NCBI RefSeq assembly: GCF_052113225.1 | Contig: NZ_JBFRCT010000013.1 | Coordinates: forward strand, 69,135-133,134 | Source of the DNA: Pristimantibacillus sp052113225 | GTDB taxonomy: Bacteria; Bacillota; Bacilli; Paenibacillales; Paenibacillaceae | DNA: 64,000 bases | Direction: 5' to 3' | Notes under the pieces: model-generated | Databases searched by the model: none | Told to the model about the DNA's origin: nothing | The model's input: only the letters and a program-made list of their open reading frames with translations | Position numbers and translations under genes: made by a program | Shown here: piece after piece, positions 52,051-59,892 of the stretch | How positions within the stretch are numbered: the first letter of the stretch is position 1 | Layout: each line of letters opens with the position of its first letter

Positions 52051-52923
52051 GTGTCACAATCATCCAGCAACAAAAAAGCGGTCTTTCCGCCCCAGCACCA
52101 GAACAAGCAGCCGGGCATAGAAGCAGAGATGAATCCGCTTCCCGTCTATAAATCCGAACAATATAAATCAGCGAACAAGCTAGCGAATAAAGCAGCCATT
52201 ATTACTGGCGGCGACAGTGGAATCGGCAGAGCAGTAGCCGTTGCTTTCGCCCTTGAGGGCTGTGACGTCAGCATTGTCTATTATAATGAGCATGAAGATG
52301 CACAAGTTGTTCAAGAAGAGATCGAAAAAGCGGGAAGGCGGTGCCTGCTCATCCACGGTGATCTTGGAGATGAGGCTTTCTGCCGCCATGCCGTTGAGCA
52401 GACGGTGATGTCCTTCGGTAAACTAGACATTGTCATTAACAACGCTGCCGAGCAGCATGTGCAGCAGCGGCTGGAGGATATTACTGCCATGCAGCTTGAA
52501 AAGACGTTCCGGACGAACGTATTTGGCATGTTCTATCTCACAAGAGCCGCTCTTCCCCATTTGAAACAAGGCTGCTCTATTATCAACACCGCATCCATTA
52601 CAGCATATAAAGGCAATCCGACTTTAATTGATTATTCCGCTACGAAAGGGGCCATTGTTTCCTTCACAAGAGCACTCGCTGCTAATCTTGTTGACCGTGG
52701 TATACGTGTAAATGGCGTAGCCCCCGGCCCGATCTGGACTCCGCTTATTCCCGCCAGCTTCGATGACCAGTCAGTATCCACCTTTGGTTCAGATACACCT
52801 ATGAAACGCGCAGGTCAGCCGTTTGAGCTTGCCCCTGCTTATGTCTATCTGGCTTCAGAAGATTCCAGCTATGTAACGGGCCAATTCCTCCATATTAATG
52901 GCGGCGAAATAGTGAACGGATAA
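52051..52923 (+). CDS. Short-chain dehydrogenase/reductase, YhdF/YghA-type with long N-terminus
   Basis: 290 residues from GTG 52051 after AAAAGGAGG. A 45-residue lead (PPQHQNKQPGIEAEMNPLP), characteristic of this SDR subgroup (general-stress or glucose-dehydrogenase-like), precedes ITGGDSGIGRAVA, NNAAEQHV, and the YSATKGAIV active site (Tyr-Lys pair); the C-terminus GQFLHINGGEIVNG is typical. An oxidoreductase using NAD(P); substrate unknown. Followed by a shared terminator with the next convergent gene. Confidence 0.86.
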   Translation: MSQSSSNKKAVFPPQHQNKQPGIEAEMNPLPVYKSEQYKSANKLANKAAIITGGDSGIGRAVAVAFALEGCDVSIVYYNEHEDAQVVQEEIEKAGRRCLLIHGDLGDEAFCRHAVEQTVMSFGKLDIVINNAAEQHVQQRLEDITAMQLEKTFRTNVFGMFYLTRAALPHLKQGCSIINTASITAYKGNPTLIDYSATKGAIVSFTRALAANLVDRGIRVNGVAPGPIWTPLIPASFDDQSVSTFGSDTPMKRAGQPFELAPAYVYLASEDSSYVTGQFLHINGGEIVNG

Positions 52924-52934
52924 TAAAAATTAAG

Positions 52935-52959
52935 CGCCTTGCGAAGTTTACGCAAGGCG
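52935..52959. terminator. Terminator shared by the SDR gene and the convergent papain-like gene
   Basis: CGCCTTGCG and CGCAAGGCG (9-base arms, 7-base loop) lie just after the SDR stop and are followed by TTTTCC; the hairpin overlaps the last codons of the facing gene. Confidence 0.75.
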
Positions 52960-53514
52960 TTTTCCTATTTCATCATCCATTCGGTTGTTTAATAAGTTCT
53001 GGAGCCGTCCTTCATAGATAAGCTCCAGCTTTGGCGTATTCTCGAGATCGCCTGGCGTCACTAAAAAAGAAGATTTATTTACGAGATCAACACCGCTTTT
53101 CTCAAATACCGATGCCACAAATTCCGAGCAGAAATAAGCGTAATCTCTCTTAATCAGTTGAATGTTAAATAATACTCCAATGACACCTATCAAATTGTAG
53201 CGATACTGGTCACTGTTTCGGTCCATATCGGCAATGACGCTGCGCATCTTCGCATAAGCGGCAGGTTGAATCCGACAACGATATAACGCGCATGTAGCCT
53301 GCTCGAATAGCTCTCCGCGCATATTCTCCCTCACAAAGCCTGCGAAAAAGGGATTCTGAGGATTTTTGCGGCCAAAGCTATACACCTCATTCAGACCACT
53401 ATCAAACGCAATAGATGCATGATTAAGCGCATCCTTCGTAAACCACTTAATCGTTCTTGTAAACAACGTTCCGGTATCCGTTAGGACAACGTAAACCTCC
53501 AACTCACTTGTCAT
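52948..53514 (-). CDS. Permuted papain-like cysteine peptidase/amidase family protein (YiiX/NlpC-P60-like)
   Basis: 188 residues from ATG 53514 after GGAGGT. Likely catalytic residues are the His in ALNHASIAFD near the start and the Cys in YAYFCSEFVAS near residue 140, the permuted order of the YiiX/YebB branch of the NlpC/P60 clan. These enzymes cut amide bonds in peptidoglycan or acylated substrates. No signal peptide. Substrate and role unknown. Confidence 0.65.
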   Translation of the reverse strand: MTSELEVYVVLTDTGTLFTRTIKWFTKDALNHASIAFDSGLNEVYSFGRKNPQNPFFAGFVRENMRGELFEQATCALYRCRIQPAAYAKMRSVIADMDRNSDQYRYNLIGVIGVLFNIQLIKRDYAYFCSEFVASVFEKSGVDLVNKSSFLVTPGDLENTPKLELIYEGRLQNLLNNRMDDEIGKRLA

Positions 53515-53532
53515 GCCTGATAACCTCCACAT

Positions 53533-53837
53533 TAAAGAAGTAACGCTACTATATCTAACTTTAATGCAGGAGCCATGGCTTCATAACCATCTGAGGTACA
53601 GTCCTTATCCACGACCTTGGTCCTGTTCTAACTAAACTCTTCCTTTTTATTTTAATGGAATTAATAGGATCTCTCAACCATAACTTAACAATTCCACAGA
53701 TAAGTGTAAATAAATTCGCTATAGTCCTTACGTTGGCCATAATGAGCATTTGGTACTAGCTCGATTTCTAGTATTCCCCTTAATTATGGTATAATAAGGC
53801 ACATTATACCCAGGATATAAAGGAGATTGCTATAAAC
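53533..53837. other. Intergenic region with no gene recognised
   Basis: 305 AT-rich bases between the divergent papain-like and membrane-protein genes. TATAAT at 53790-53795 could be the -10 of the rightward gene, but no good -35 precedes it. A 62-codon minus frame (53561-53749) has no ribosome site and protein-unlike composition. No hairpin with a T-run was seen. Confidence 0.5.
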
Positions 53838-54533
53838 ATGGAATTCAAAAAAATTAACACCCCCCTCCAGCTTGTCGGTATTCATAAGTACAGAACCAAA
53901 GACGGAAGAACCTGGATCAAATACCCTGGAAGTTCAAGAAAGCCTATTAAGAAGAGTACAGTCATATGGACTCGGCTGCTGACCATTATTATTGTGATTG
54001 GTGTTATTGGATTTGCCGGCTATAAGTTTGGGTTTCATTATTTGTCTAATAAGATGATGAATGAAATGGCCGATCAAATTTTGACCACAGATGAAGTGGA
54101 GTCTTTAAAGAATGACCCTGCAGTTCAGAAAATCATAGCCGATAACTCCAAATATTTTGATAAAAAAGCAGTCGAGGCTATTCAAGGCTCCCTTCCTGCC
54201 ACTGTCAATGACAGTGACAAAGCTGCAGGACAATCTGGTAAGACGACCTCCTCCTCAACAAGCAAAACAAATGAAACAACAGATACAGTAACGGACAAGC
54301 CGTCAGTGAATGATAAGCTTGTCGTCAAGACAAAGGATGAGGCCGCTAACTTGCTGCTAAGCAAGTTTTCTATGAAAGAACTGACAGGATTAGCGGATAA
54401 GGCGAAGGATGGCTTAACAGCAGAAGAGAAGCAGTCGATTAAATCAACACTGCTCGGCCGATTGTCAACAGAAGAGTACAATTCCGTTAAAATTATCGCT
54501 TTGATGGAGATTATGAAGGATGAATCTAACTAA
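53838..54533 (+). CDS. Hypothetical single-pass membrane protein, first gene of the NHLP-peptide locus
   Basis: 231 residues from ATG 53838, twelve bases after AGGAG. The N-terminus is cytoplasmic and basic (SSRKPIKKS), one membrane helix spans residues 44-62 (WTRLLTIIIVIGVIGFAGY), and the outside part contains helices separated by a Ser/Thr/Lys-rich linker (residues 135-165) and a C-terminal helical region (LTAEEKQSIKSTLL). I recognise no family. It ends 18 bases before the isoprenoid synthase-like gene, so both share a transcript; it might anchor, export or process the peptide, but this is inference. Confidence 0.7.
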   Translation: MEFKKINTPLQLVGIHKYRTKDGRTWIKYPGSSRKPIKKSTVIWTRLLTIIIVIGVIGFAGYKFGFHYLSNKMMNEMADQILTTDEVESLKNDPAVQKIIADNSKYFDKKAVEAIQGSLPATVNDSDKAAGQSGKTTSSSTSKTNETTDTVTDKPSVNDKLVVKTKDEAANLLLSKFSMKELTGLADKAKDGLTAEEKQSIKSTLLGRLSTEEYNSVKIIALMEIMKDESN

Positions 54534-54551
54534 CAAGCGGGGAACCTGCAG

Positions 54552-55484
54552 ATGAATTATTTTGAGCCTTATGCATCCGAGCTTCATATCGTATTCTCCG
54601 AGGCAAGACAGCGTATCGCCAATTTCCCAGAGCCATTTAGACATGCGGGATTAACTTATTTGGATAAATTCGATGTATTTAAACCGGACAGTTCAAAAAA
54701 CTATATCTGTTATTTACTGCCTTACTGGGTTAATGAGACTACCTCCATTCCAATTGAACAATGCCGCAGTCTAGCCATCGCTAATGTATTCAACATGCTC
54801 TATTATTTTCTGCAGGATGATGTAATGGATGAAACTCCCTCGGCTTGGAAAGAGCAGCTGGCTCTCGCTCACTTATGCCATGAGGAGCTAGAGGCGATCC
54901 TGCGGGAGTTATTTGCCGCTGATTCGCCTTTTTGGAGCTATCGACACCAATATGTGAACGAATGGGCACAGGCTGTCGTTAATGAAGATAAACATGACTA
55001 CTTTATGACAGATGTCGTGAAAATAGCGAAGAAGGCTTCTCCTCTCAAATTAGCAAGCACGGGTGTACTTCTGCTGGCAGATCATTCAGAACTTATAGAG
55101 CAGGTAGAGAAGCTTGTAGATTACAGTCTCGTCCTGCTCCAGATGGCTGACGATTTGGACGATTGGGAGGATGACCTAAAAGAGGGGAATTACAACTGTC
55201 TGTTGTCGATCATTCATGCTAAGAGGCCATATAATAGCCCGCTTCATGCGAAAGAGGCATCGTCCTATATCTATGACCGTGGGTTATTAAGTACATATTG
55301 TACTTACAGCAAAGAAACTCTCGACATCCTTATCAACAGTCCGCTACAACTACGATCCCTATTCACTTTCAGCCATTCCATTAACGAGGGTATAACCTCC
55401 TATGCCGAAAAGGTAGAACAGACTAAGGAGTCTTTATTACTAGGCGGATTTGATTATATTTTGTCGAATAATCAGAAAAATTAG
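54552..55484 (+). CDS. Class I isoprenoid synthase-like enzyme, putative peptide prenyltransferase
   Basis: 310 residues from ATG 54552. The all-alpha isoprenoid synthase fold is indicated by the Asp-rich motif FLQDDVMDE (Asp89, Asp90, Asp93) and a second acidic cluster MADDLDDWEDD (residues 198-208), the two metal sites that bind diphosphate. Length and spacing differ from farnesyl/geranylgeranyl synthases and from the ComQ at 19995-20915, and the basic residues that bind isopentenyl diphosphate in chain-elongating synthases are not obvious. The next gene encodes a short NHLP-leader peptide ending in Trp, so a ComQ-like transfer of an isoprenyl group to peptide is the best guess; a terpene cyclase is the alternative. 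Confidence 0.65.
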   Translation: MNYFEPYASELHIVFSEARQRIANFPEPFRHAGLTYLDKFDVFKPDSSKNYICYLLPYWVNETTSIPIEQCRSLAIANVFNMLYYFLQDDVMDETPSAWKEQLALAHLCHEELEAILRELFAADSPFWSYRHQYVNEWAQAVVNEDKHDYFMTDVVKIAKKASPLKLASTGVLLLADHSELIEQVEKLVDYSLVLLQMADDLDDWEDDLKEGNYNCLLSIIHAKRPYNSPLHAKEASSYIYDRGLLSTYCTYSKETLDILINSPLQLRSLFTFSHSINEGITSYAEKVEQTKESLLLGGFDYILSNNQKN

Positions 55485-55504
55485 TATAAATTAACCAATA
55501 ATCA

Positions 55505-55513
55505 TGCTATAAT
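55505..55513 (+). promoter_or_regulatory. Extended -10 promoter for the NHLP peptide gene
   Basis: TGCTATAAT is a consensus extended -10 element, 47 bases upstream of the peptide start and after the stop of the preceding gene. No clear -35 is seen, which extended -10 promoters tolerate. It would let the peptide be made in excess over the enzyme, as expected for a precursor. Confidence 0.55.
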
Positions 55514-55559
55514 CCTAGTACTCAAGTGGTATTACCATAGCATAGTTGGAGGGGTTATT

Positions 55560-55796
55560 TTGTCGAATCAAATTACTCGGGATCAAATTATTCAAAAAGC
55601 TTGGGAAGACGATGCATTTATGCAACAGTTACTTCAAGATCCTAAATCAGCTATTAAAGACGCTTTTGGTGTAGACATTCCAGAGAGCATCGAGGTTACT
55701 GCTGTTGAAGAAACACCAGAGCACGCCTATCTGGTTATTCCGCCGAAACCCTCCGCAATGAGAACCGCTTCAGCAGTTGAATTCCCTACTTGGTAA
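55560..55796 (+). CDS. NHLP-leader (nitrile hydratase-like leader) RiPP precursor peptide
   Basis: 78 residues from TTG 55560, preceded by GGAGGGG. Residues 12-62 match the NHLP leader family (QKAWEDDAFMQQLLQDP, IKDAFGVDIPESIEVTAVEE, YLVIPPKP), known as leaders of ribosomally made, modified peptides. After the conserved PP (61-62) comes a short 16-residue tail, KPSAMRTASAVEFPTW, with Trp78 as the last residue. That tail is unlike the Cys- or Ser-rich cores of lanthipeptide-type NHLPs. The upstream isoprenoid synthase-like gene and the terminal Trp suggest prenylation. Own promoter, own terminator. Confidence 0.82.
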   Translation: MSNQITRDQIIQKAWEDDAFMQQLLQDPKSAIKDAFGVDIPESIEVTAVEETPEHAYLVIPPKPSAMRTASAVEFPTW

Positions 55797-55806
55797 TTGA
55801 TATAAT

Positions 55807-55842
55807 AACAAAAGAACCACTCCATGGAGTGGTTCTTTTGTT
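55807..55842. terminator. Perfect palindromic bidirectional terminator
   Basis: Two exact 18-base arms meet without a loop (centre CCA/TGG), with AAAAG on one side and CTTTT on the other, so it can stop both the peptide gene and the convergent kinase gene. Its end overlaps the kinase stop codon. Confidence 0.85.
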
Positions 55843-57721
55843 ATGCAGCAGGGAATTTAACTATCACTTCCGTACCTACACCTTTGGTACTATTAAATAT
55901 AATCTCTCCCTGCATCACTTCAATAATACTGAAGGTAACCATGAGCCCCAGCCCTGTTCCTTTTGTCTTATTTGAATAATAGGGCTCACCAAGCTTTGCA
56001 AGCTCACTCTCCGTCATACCTTCCCCATTATCCCTAATTCGAATAACGACCCGGTTATCTTCCATATAACCTCTAATTTCAATCTCACCTTCGCCTTGCA
56101 GCGCTTCAATACTATTCTTAATCATATTAATAAAAGCTTGCTTGAATTTGGAGGAATTTCCTTGTATAAGCAACTGTTCGGGAATGTTCAACTTTAATTG
56201 CCCGCCCTGCATATTTGCTAATGGTATAAGGATACTTCCAATGTGTTTAAATTCGCTGGCAAGATTCAATACTGAAACATATTCCAACTGAGGTTTAGCA
56301 AAGGTGAGGAAATCAGTAATAATCTCCGAAGCACGGTCAAGTTCGTTAATTGCCAATACCATATAATTCTTCTCTTTGCTGCTGGCACTTTTCTCTTCCA
56401 GAAGTTGTAGAAATCCTCGTGTAACCTGCAATGGATTACGGACTTCATGAGCGACAGAGGCAGCTAATTGACTGATCATATCCATTTTATCTGATCGCTG
56501 AAGTTCATTATTATAAATTTCTAGTTGCTTGGAGTAGGTAACAACCTTCTCAAAACTGATTACGATCTGCCTGCCAAGAATAACGACCAAAGTCAATACG
56601 AAGCAAACGATACCCCACTTCCAGAATATAAACTCATAGTTTTTCGACTGAGCATAATATTGAATCATATCTACAGACGTGAACAAGATAAAGAGTCCAA
56701 GTCCTGAAGAAAGAATGATGGCATCTTTTTCTTTTCTGAAACTCTGAACTGATAGTATCCCAAGTATGATAAGACTTCCTCCGATAACACCAAAAGCAAA
56801 TAAAACAGTGAATATGGAGTAATAAATAGAGTAGTAAGCATTCTCCGTAACGATATTTACAGCTAAGCCAATTGACGAAAAGATTGCAATCGCTATCGCA
56901 TAATATTTGAAGATACGTACTAGAAGAAATTTCCCCTTACCAAATATCGTTTCAATGAAGAAAAGTAAAGCTGGAAGAAAAATGTTAGTTGATATATCAA
57001 AAGCAATCGTATATAAATAGCCGATCCTCCCATAAACCGTATACAGAAATGGTGAATATAAGGTTAACATACATCCAATTGATAAAATAATTAAACTAAG
57101 TGACTTCCAACCGGATACATTTACTTTCTTGAGAAATAACATACAGAAGAACATAATTGCTGAAACAAATATAAATGCCGCACCTAATATAACGTCTGGC
57201 ATCTCTTTTACAAGCATCGTACGGTATAACTTTGTATAGTCGCCGAGAGTGAACCCATTTATGCCAATATTCCCTGTTTCATTAACTAGGTGAATATAAA
57301 GCACTCTAATAGAATCTGATCGATCTAATGGAATAACCAATCGATTCACATCGTAATAGTGTTTCCGAACAGATTCATAAACACTGTCTCCATTCACATA
57401 TGCAAAGATATTCTGAGCATATGCTTTATCAACCAATAGTCCAGCATGAGGCCCCGTAATAGCAGGAAGCTCGACCTTCACCCATAACGAGCTTGTCCCT
57501 TTTGGCAATTCAGGTGCTGCTCCATTTTCCTTAACCGTGATCCAACCCTCGTCTGGCGGGATCGTTCCTTCATCATCTGTCCCCGGAATAATTTGCCATT
57601 CTGTAATTTGAATCTCCTGAGTTGCCTCATCTGTATTCGCATAGGTGACTGTCGGGCGTAATGAAGTGATTACTGCTAGGAATATAAGAACGAACATTGC
57701 ATACTTCATAACTGCCTTCAT
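55841..57721 (-). CDS. Orphan sensor histidine kinase with 7TMR-DISM sensor
   Basis: 626 residues from ATG 57721. A signal peptide (1-28), an extracellular sugar-binding-like domain (about 30-170, 7TMR-DISMED2 type), seven membrane segments (175-385), a short coiled coil, a HisKA domain with His425 in AASVAHEVRNPLQVTRGFL, and an HATPase_c domain (NSIEAL, DNGEGM, GTGLGLMVTFSII). HEVRNPLQVTRGFL is typical of the sporulation kinases that feed the Spo0A relay. No response regulator is next to it. It faces the NHLP peptide gene and may sense the peptide; inference only. Confidence 0.85.
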   Translation of the reverse strand: MKAVMKYAMFVLIFLAVITSLRPTVTYANTDEATQEIQITEWQIIPGTDDEGTIPPDEGWITVKENGAAPELPKGTSSLWVKVELPAITGPHAGLLVDKAYAQNIFAYVNGDSVYESVRKHYYDVNRLVIPLDRSDSIRVLYIHLVNETGNIGINGFTLGDYTKLYRTMLVKEMPDVILGAAFIFVSAIMFFCMLFLKKVNVSGWKSLSLIILSIGCMLTLYSPFLYTVYGRIGYLYTIAFDISTNIFLPALLFFIETIFGKGKFLLVRIFKYYAIAIAIFSSIGLAVNIVTENAYYSIYYSIFTVLFAFGVIGGSLIILGILSVQSFRKEKDAIILSSGLGLFILFTSVDMIQYYAQSKNYEFIFWKWGIVCFVLTLVVILGRQIVISFEKVVTYSKQLEIYNNELQRSDKMDMISQLAASVAHEVRNPLQVTRGFLQLLEEKSASSKEKNYMVLAINELDRASEIITDFLTFAKPQLEYVSVLNLASEFKHIGSILIPLANMQGGQLKLNIPEQLLIQGNSSKFKQAFINMIKNSIEALQGEGEIEIRGYMEDNRVVIRIRDNGEGMTESELAKLGEPYYSNKTKGTGLGLMVTFSIIEVMQGEIIFNSTKGVGTEVIVKFPAA

Positions 57722-57833
57722 TTCTTTACACCTCAGAATTTGGAAAATAGTTCTTAATGCTCATTAGTTCGACATATTTCGATCAAATCCTTCATTTCAA
57801 TTCATTGGAAATTAAATTTCTTAACATTAAAAA

Positions 57834-57850
57834 GAGCGGAATCTCCGCTC
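57834..57850 (-). terminator. Terminator after the phosphoesterase gene (minus strand)
   Basis: GAGCGGA (57834-57840) pairs exactly with TCCGCTC (57844-57850); on the minus strand TTTTT follows. It lies 13 bases beyond the stop codon. Confidence 0.8.
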
Positions 57851-57862
57851 CTTCTTTTCACC

Positions 57863-58594
57863 TTATATTACCGCTCTTCTTGCCGGTACCGATATAGCTC
57901 TGACATTACCATCGATAATCTCCAACGCATTTAACTGCAAGCCGCTAGCGCATCCACCATCGATGCCAATCTTGCCTTTGCCATACCAGACATCTGCTCG
58001 TCCATGCAAATCAACCGTCTTCGTATGGCCGAATACAACTACTTTATCAACCATCGTATCTTCCTTGTGAAAGGAATCCTTGATATATAGAAAATCCCTC
58101 TTCGGCTGGTCCTTCCAATTCGGATATTTCGGATTAAGACCCGCATGTACATAAATAAATTGTTCATCTTCGAAGAAATAAGGTAGCTCCTCCAGAAAAT
58201 CCGCATGATGCGGGTAAAGCTCCAAAACCGTCTCTCTAAGCCTGGCCAGCAGATCCTCTTCGCTGCCTGTCATATCGAGTCCTCTCAAATAGCTGTATAC
58301 GGTTTGGCGACCGCCATGACGAAAGAACTTGTCCCTCGCATCTTTGGTTTTATTACGGACAATGTCTACGAAACGTTCATCATGATTGCCCTGGATTGCG
58401 ATAGCCCCGTCATCGCTTACCATATGGAATGCCTGCTCCACCACCTGCTTACTATCCGGCCCTTTGCTAACGAAATCTCCTAGCAAAATCAGCTGATCAC
58501 TTACAGGTTCGTAATTTACCCGTTCCAACAGCCTGTTAAAAGCATCATAACAGCCATGAATATCACTTATAACAAGCGTTCTTTCCTTCCCCAT
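57863..58594 (-). CDS. Metallophosphoesterase, PrpE/ApaH-like serine/threonine phosphatase family
   Basis: 243 residues from ATG 58594 with a GGAAGGATGGG stretch before it; the open frame is longer upstream but without a start signal. Metal-binding motifs are complete: ISDIHGCYDA, LGDFVSKGPDS, IQGNHDERF, VFGHTKT and GIDGGCASG. The family removes phosphates from Ser/Thr proteins or cleaves diadenosine tetraphosphate; PrpE of Bacillus acts in spore germination. Function here uncertain. Confidence 0.82.
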   Translation of the reverse strand: MGKERTLVISDIHGCYDAFNRLLERVNYEPVSDQLILLGDFVSKGPDSKQVVEQAFHMVSDDGAIAIQGNHDERFVDIVRNKTKDARDKFFRHGGRQTVYSYLRGLDMTGSEEDLLARLRETVLELYPHHADFLEELPYFFEDEQFIYVHAGLNPKYPNWKDQPKRDFLYIKDSFHKEDTMVDKVVVFGHTKTVDLHGRADVWYGKGKIGIDGGCASGLQLNALEIIDGNVRAISVPARRAVI

Positions 58595-58760
58595 GACATC
58601 CCATCCTTCCCCTATACGTATTTGAATTCTACAGCTATAGGGAAAAACCTTCCTCTCGAAAAAAACCGCAGGTCTATTGGCCTGCGGCTCTCCTACTATC
58701 AACTTGTCCGGTGCTTCAACAGGCTGCGCCTTACCTTGTAATTGAGCAAAATATGCTCCT

Positions 58761-59360
58761 TTATACGAGTTCTTGTCTTTTTTTGAAATGGACCGGTTTT
58801 TTTGTATGACGATTGGCATAAGCCGACGCAGCATAAGAATCCGGCTTCACTCTGGCCGCATACGTGCCCATCCCTTTTACCCGATCAATCATCTCATCTA
58901 CATAGAGGTATGTCTTATTAATTGTAGGCTCTGTACCTGCGTCGATATCGATAAACAGATCAAGCGATGCCCCTTGGTATACAAAAGGCAGCAGCAGCTC
59001 CTCCATCTGCTGAATAGCTCCTTCCACGAAGTAGTAGGCTACTTCCTGGGATAACGCCGTTTCCATCGTCAGCTTCTCCTTCAGCGAGGTCAGCTCACGC
59101 TGCACCACTACCTGTCGATAGCAGGCCCATGCACCTTTTCCCATACGCCGAATAATAATGCCTGTTACGAACTTCGTATATCCGTTAAACCCTTGGCTGT
59201 CTGTTCCAATTACAAAATGATATGCCGCCCGTGGATCACTCGCCATAAAATTCAAAATGCGATCATATACCTCTTGAATGGTCAGCCTGCTCTCCGTCAC
59301 GTTCTGGAACCTCAGCTCTTCCGGTAGAAGGAGCCGTTTATTCGATTGATTTTTTCTCAT
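58761..59360 (-). CDS. YkuK-family ribonuclease H-like protein (DUF458)
   Basis: 199 residues from ATG 59360 after AGGTGACG; earlier ATGs exist. Family motifs IGTDSQGFNGYTKFVTGII, DIDAGTEPTINKT and a C-terminal VKPDSYAASAYANRHTK match the DUF458/YkuK group, RNase H-like in fold. Role unknown; YkuK has been linked to growth or sporulation in B. subtilis only loosely. Small gap to the phosphoesterase gene; no evident shared task. Confidence 0.8.
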   Translation of the reverse strand: MRKNQSNKRLLLPEELRFQNVTESRLTIQEVYDRILNFMASDPRAAYHFVIGTDSQGFNGYTKFVTGIIIRRMGKGAWACYRQVVVQRELTSLKEKLTMETALSQEVAYYFVEGAIQQMEELLLPFVYQGASLDLFIDIDAGTEPTINKTYLYVDEMIDRVKGMGTYAARVKPDSYAASAYANRHTKKPVHFKKRQELV

Positions 59361-59515
59361 CATCGTCACCTGTACAATGTACATTTCAGCCCTTTCTTAT
59401 CAGCAATCGCCTAAATTCCATCTCTCTATACCCATGAGTATGCAGAAGGAGTTGTATTTTATTATTAATGTTATATGTGAACAAGCACGAATGTGGCACG
59501 GTCAAGACACAAGAA

Positions 59516-59558
59516 AAATAGCCCCTTCACCGCAATGTATGCAGCTCAGGGGCTATTT
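59516..59558 (-). terminator. Terminator after the YqkE-like gene (minus strand)
   Basis: AAATAGCCCCT (59516-59526) pairs exactly with AGGGGCTATTT (59548-59558); on the minus strand TTCTTG follows, a partial T-run. Confidence 0.7.
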
Positions 59559-59569
59559 CCTATTGATTC

Positions 59570-59839
59570 TTATTTAAATTTTCGCCAATCCTGCTTGCTG
59601 TTCTCCAGCAAGTAACCCATATCACTCTCAAGCCGCTTCTGTTCCTTTTTACGGGCTTCCTCGGCCTGCGCTCTAACCTCTTGCTTACGCTGCTCCTCAG
59701 CCGCCTTCATCTCGTCAGATTGCTGGTTCAGCTTCTGCAACACATCTGCGCCAAGTAAATCCTTCAGCGTAGTTCCTTGCTCCTGCTGTGGGCTGGAACT
59801 AGCTCGATGATTTTGAGTGATATTTTTCTTTTTCGGCAT
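59570..59839 (-). CDS. YqkE-like small charged protein (DUF3886)
   Basis: 89 residues from ATG 59839 after AAGGAGATG. After a basic N-terminus the protein is a long charged helix rich in Glu, Gln, Lys and Arg (LKDLLGADVLQKLNQQSDE, EEQRKQEVRAQAEEARKKE), ending in DMGYLLENSKQDWRKFK, typical of the YqkE/DUF3886 family of Bacillales. Function unknown. Confidence 0.75.
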   Translation of the reverse strand: MPKKKNITQNHRASSSPQQEQGTTLKDLLGADVLQKLNQQSDEMKAAEEQRKQEVRAQAEEARKKEQKRLESDMGYLLENSKQDWRKFK

Positions 59840-59892
59840 TGCTGTCATCTCCTTGAAATCCATTCATTGCCGAACATTATAGCATGCTCAGC

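Noticed and set aside
53561..53749. 62-codon minus-strand gene
   Set aside because: No ribosome site, no family, Trp/Arg-rich composition, and no neighbour in the same transcript.
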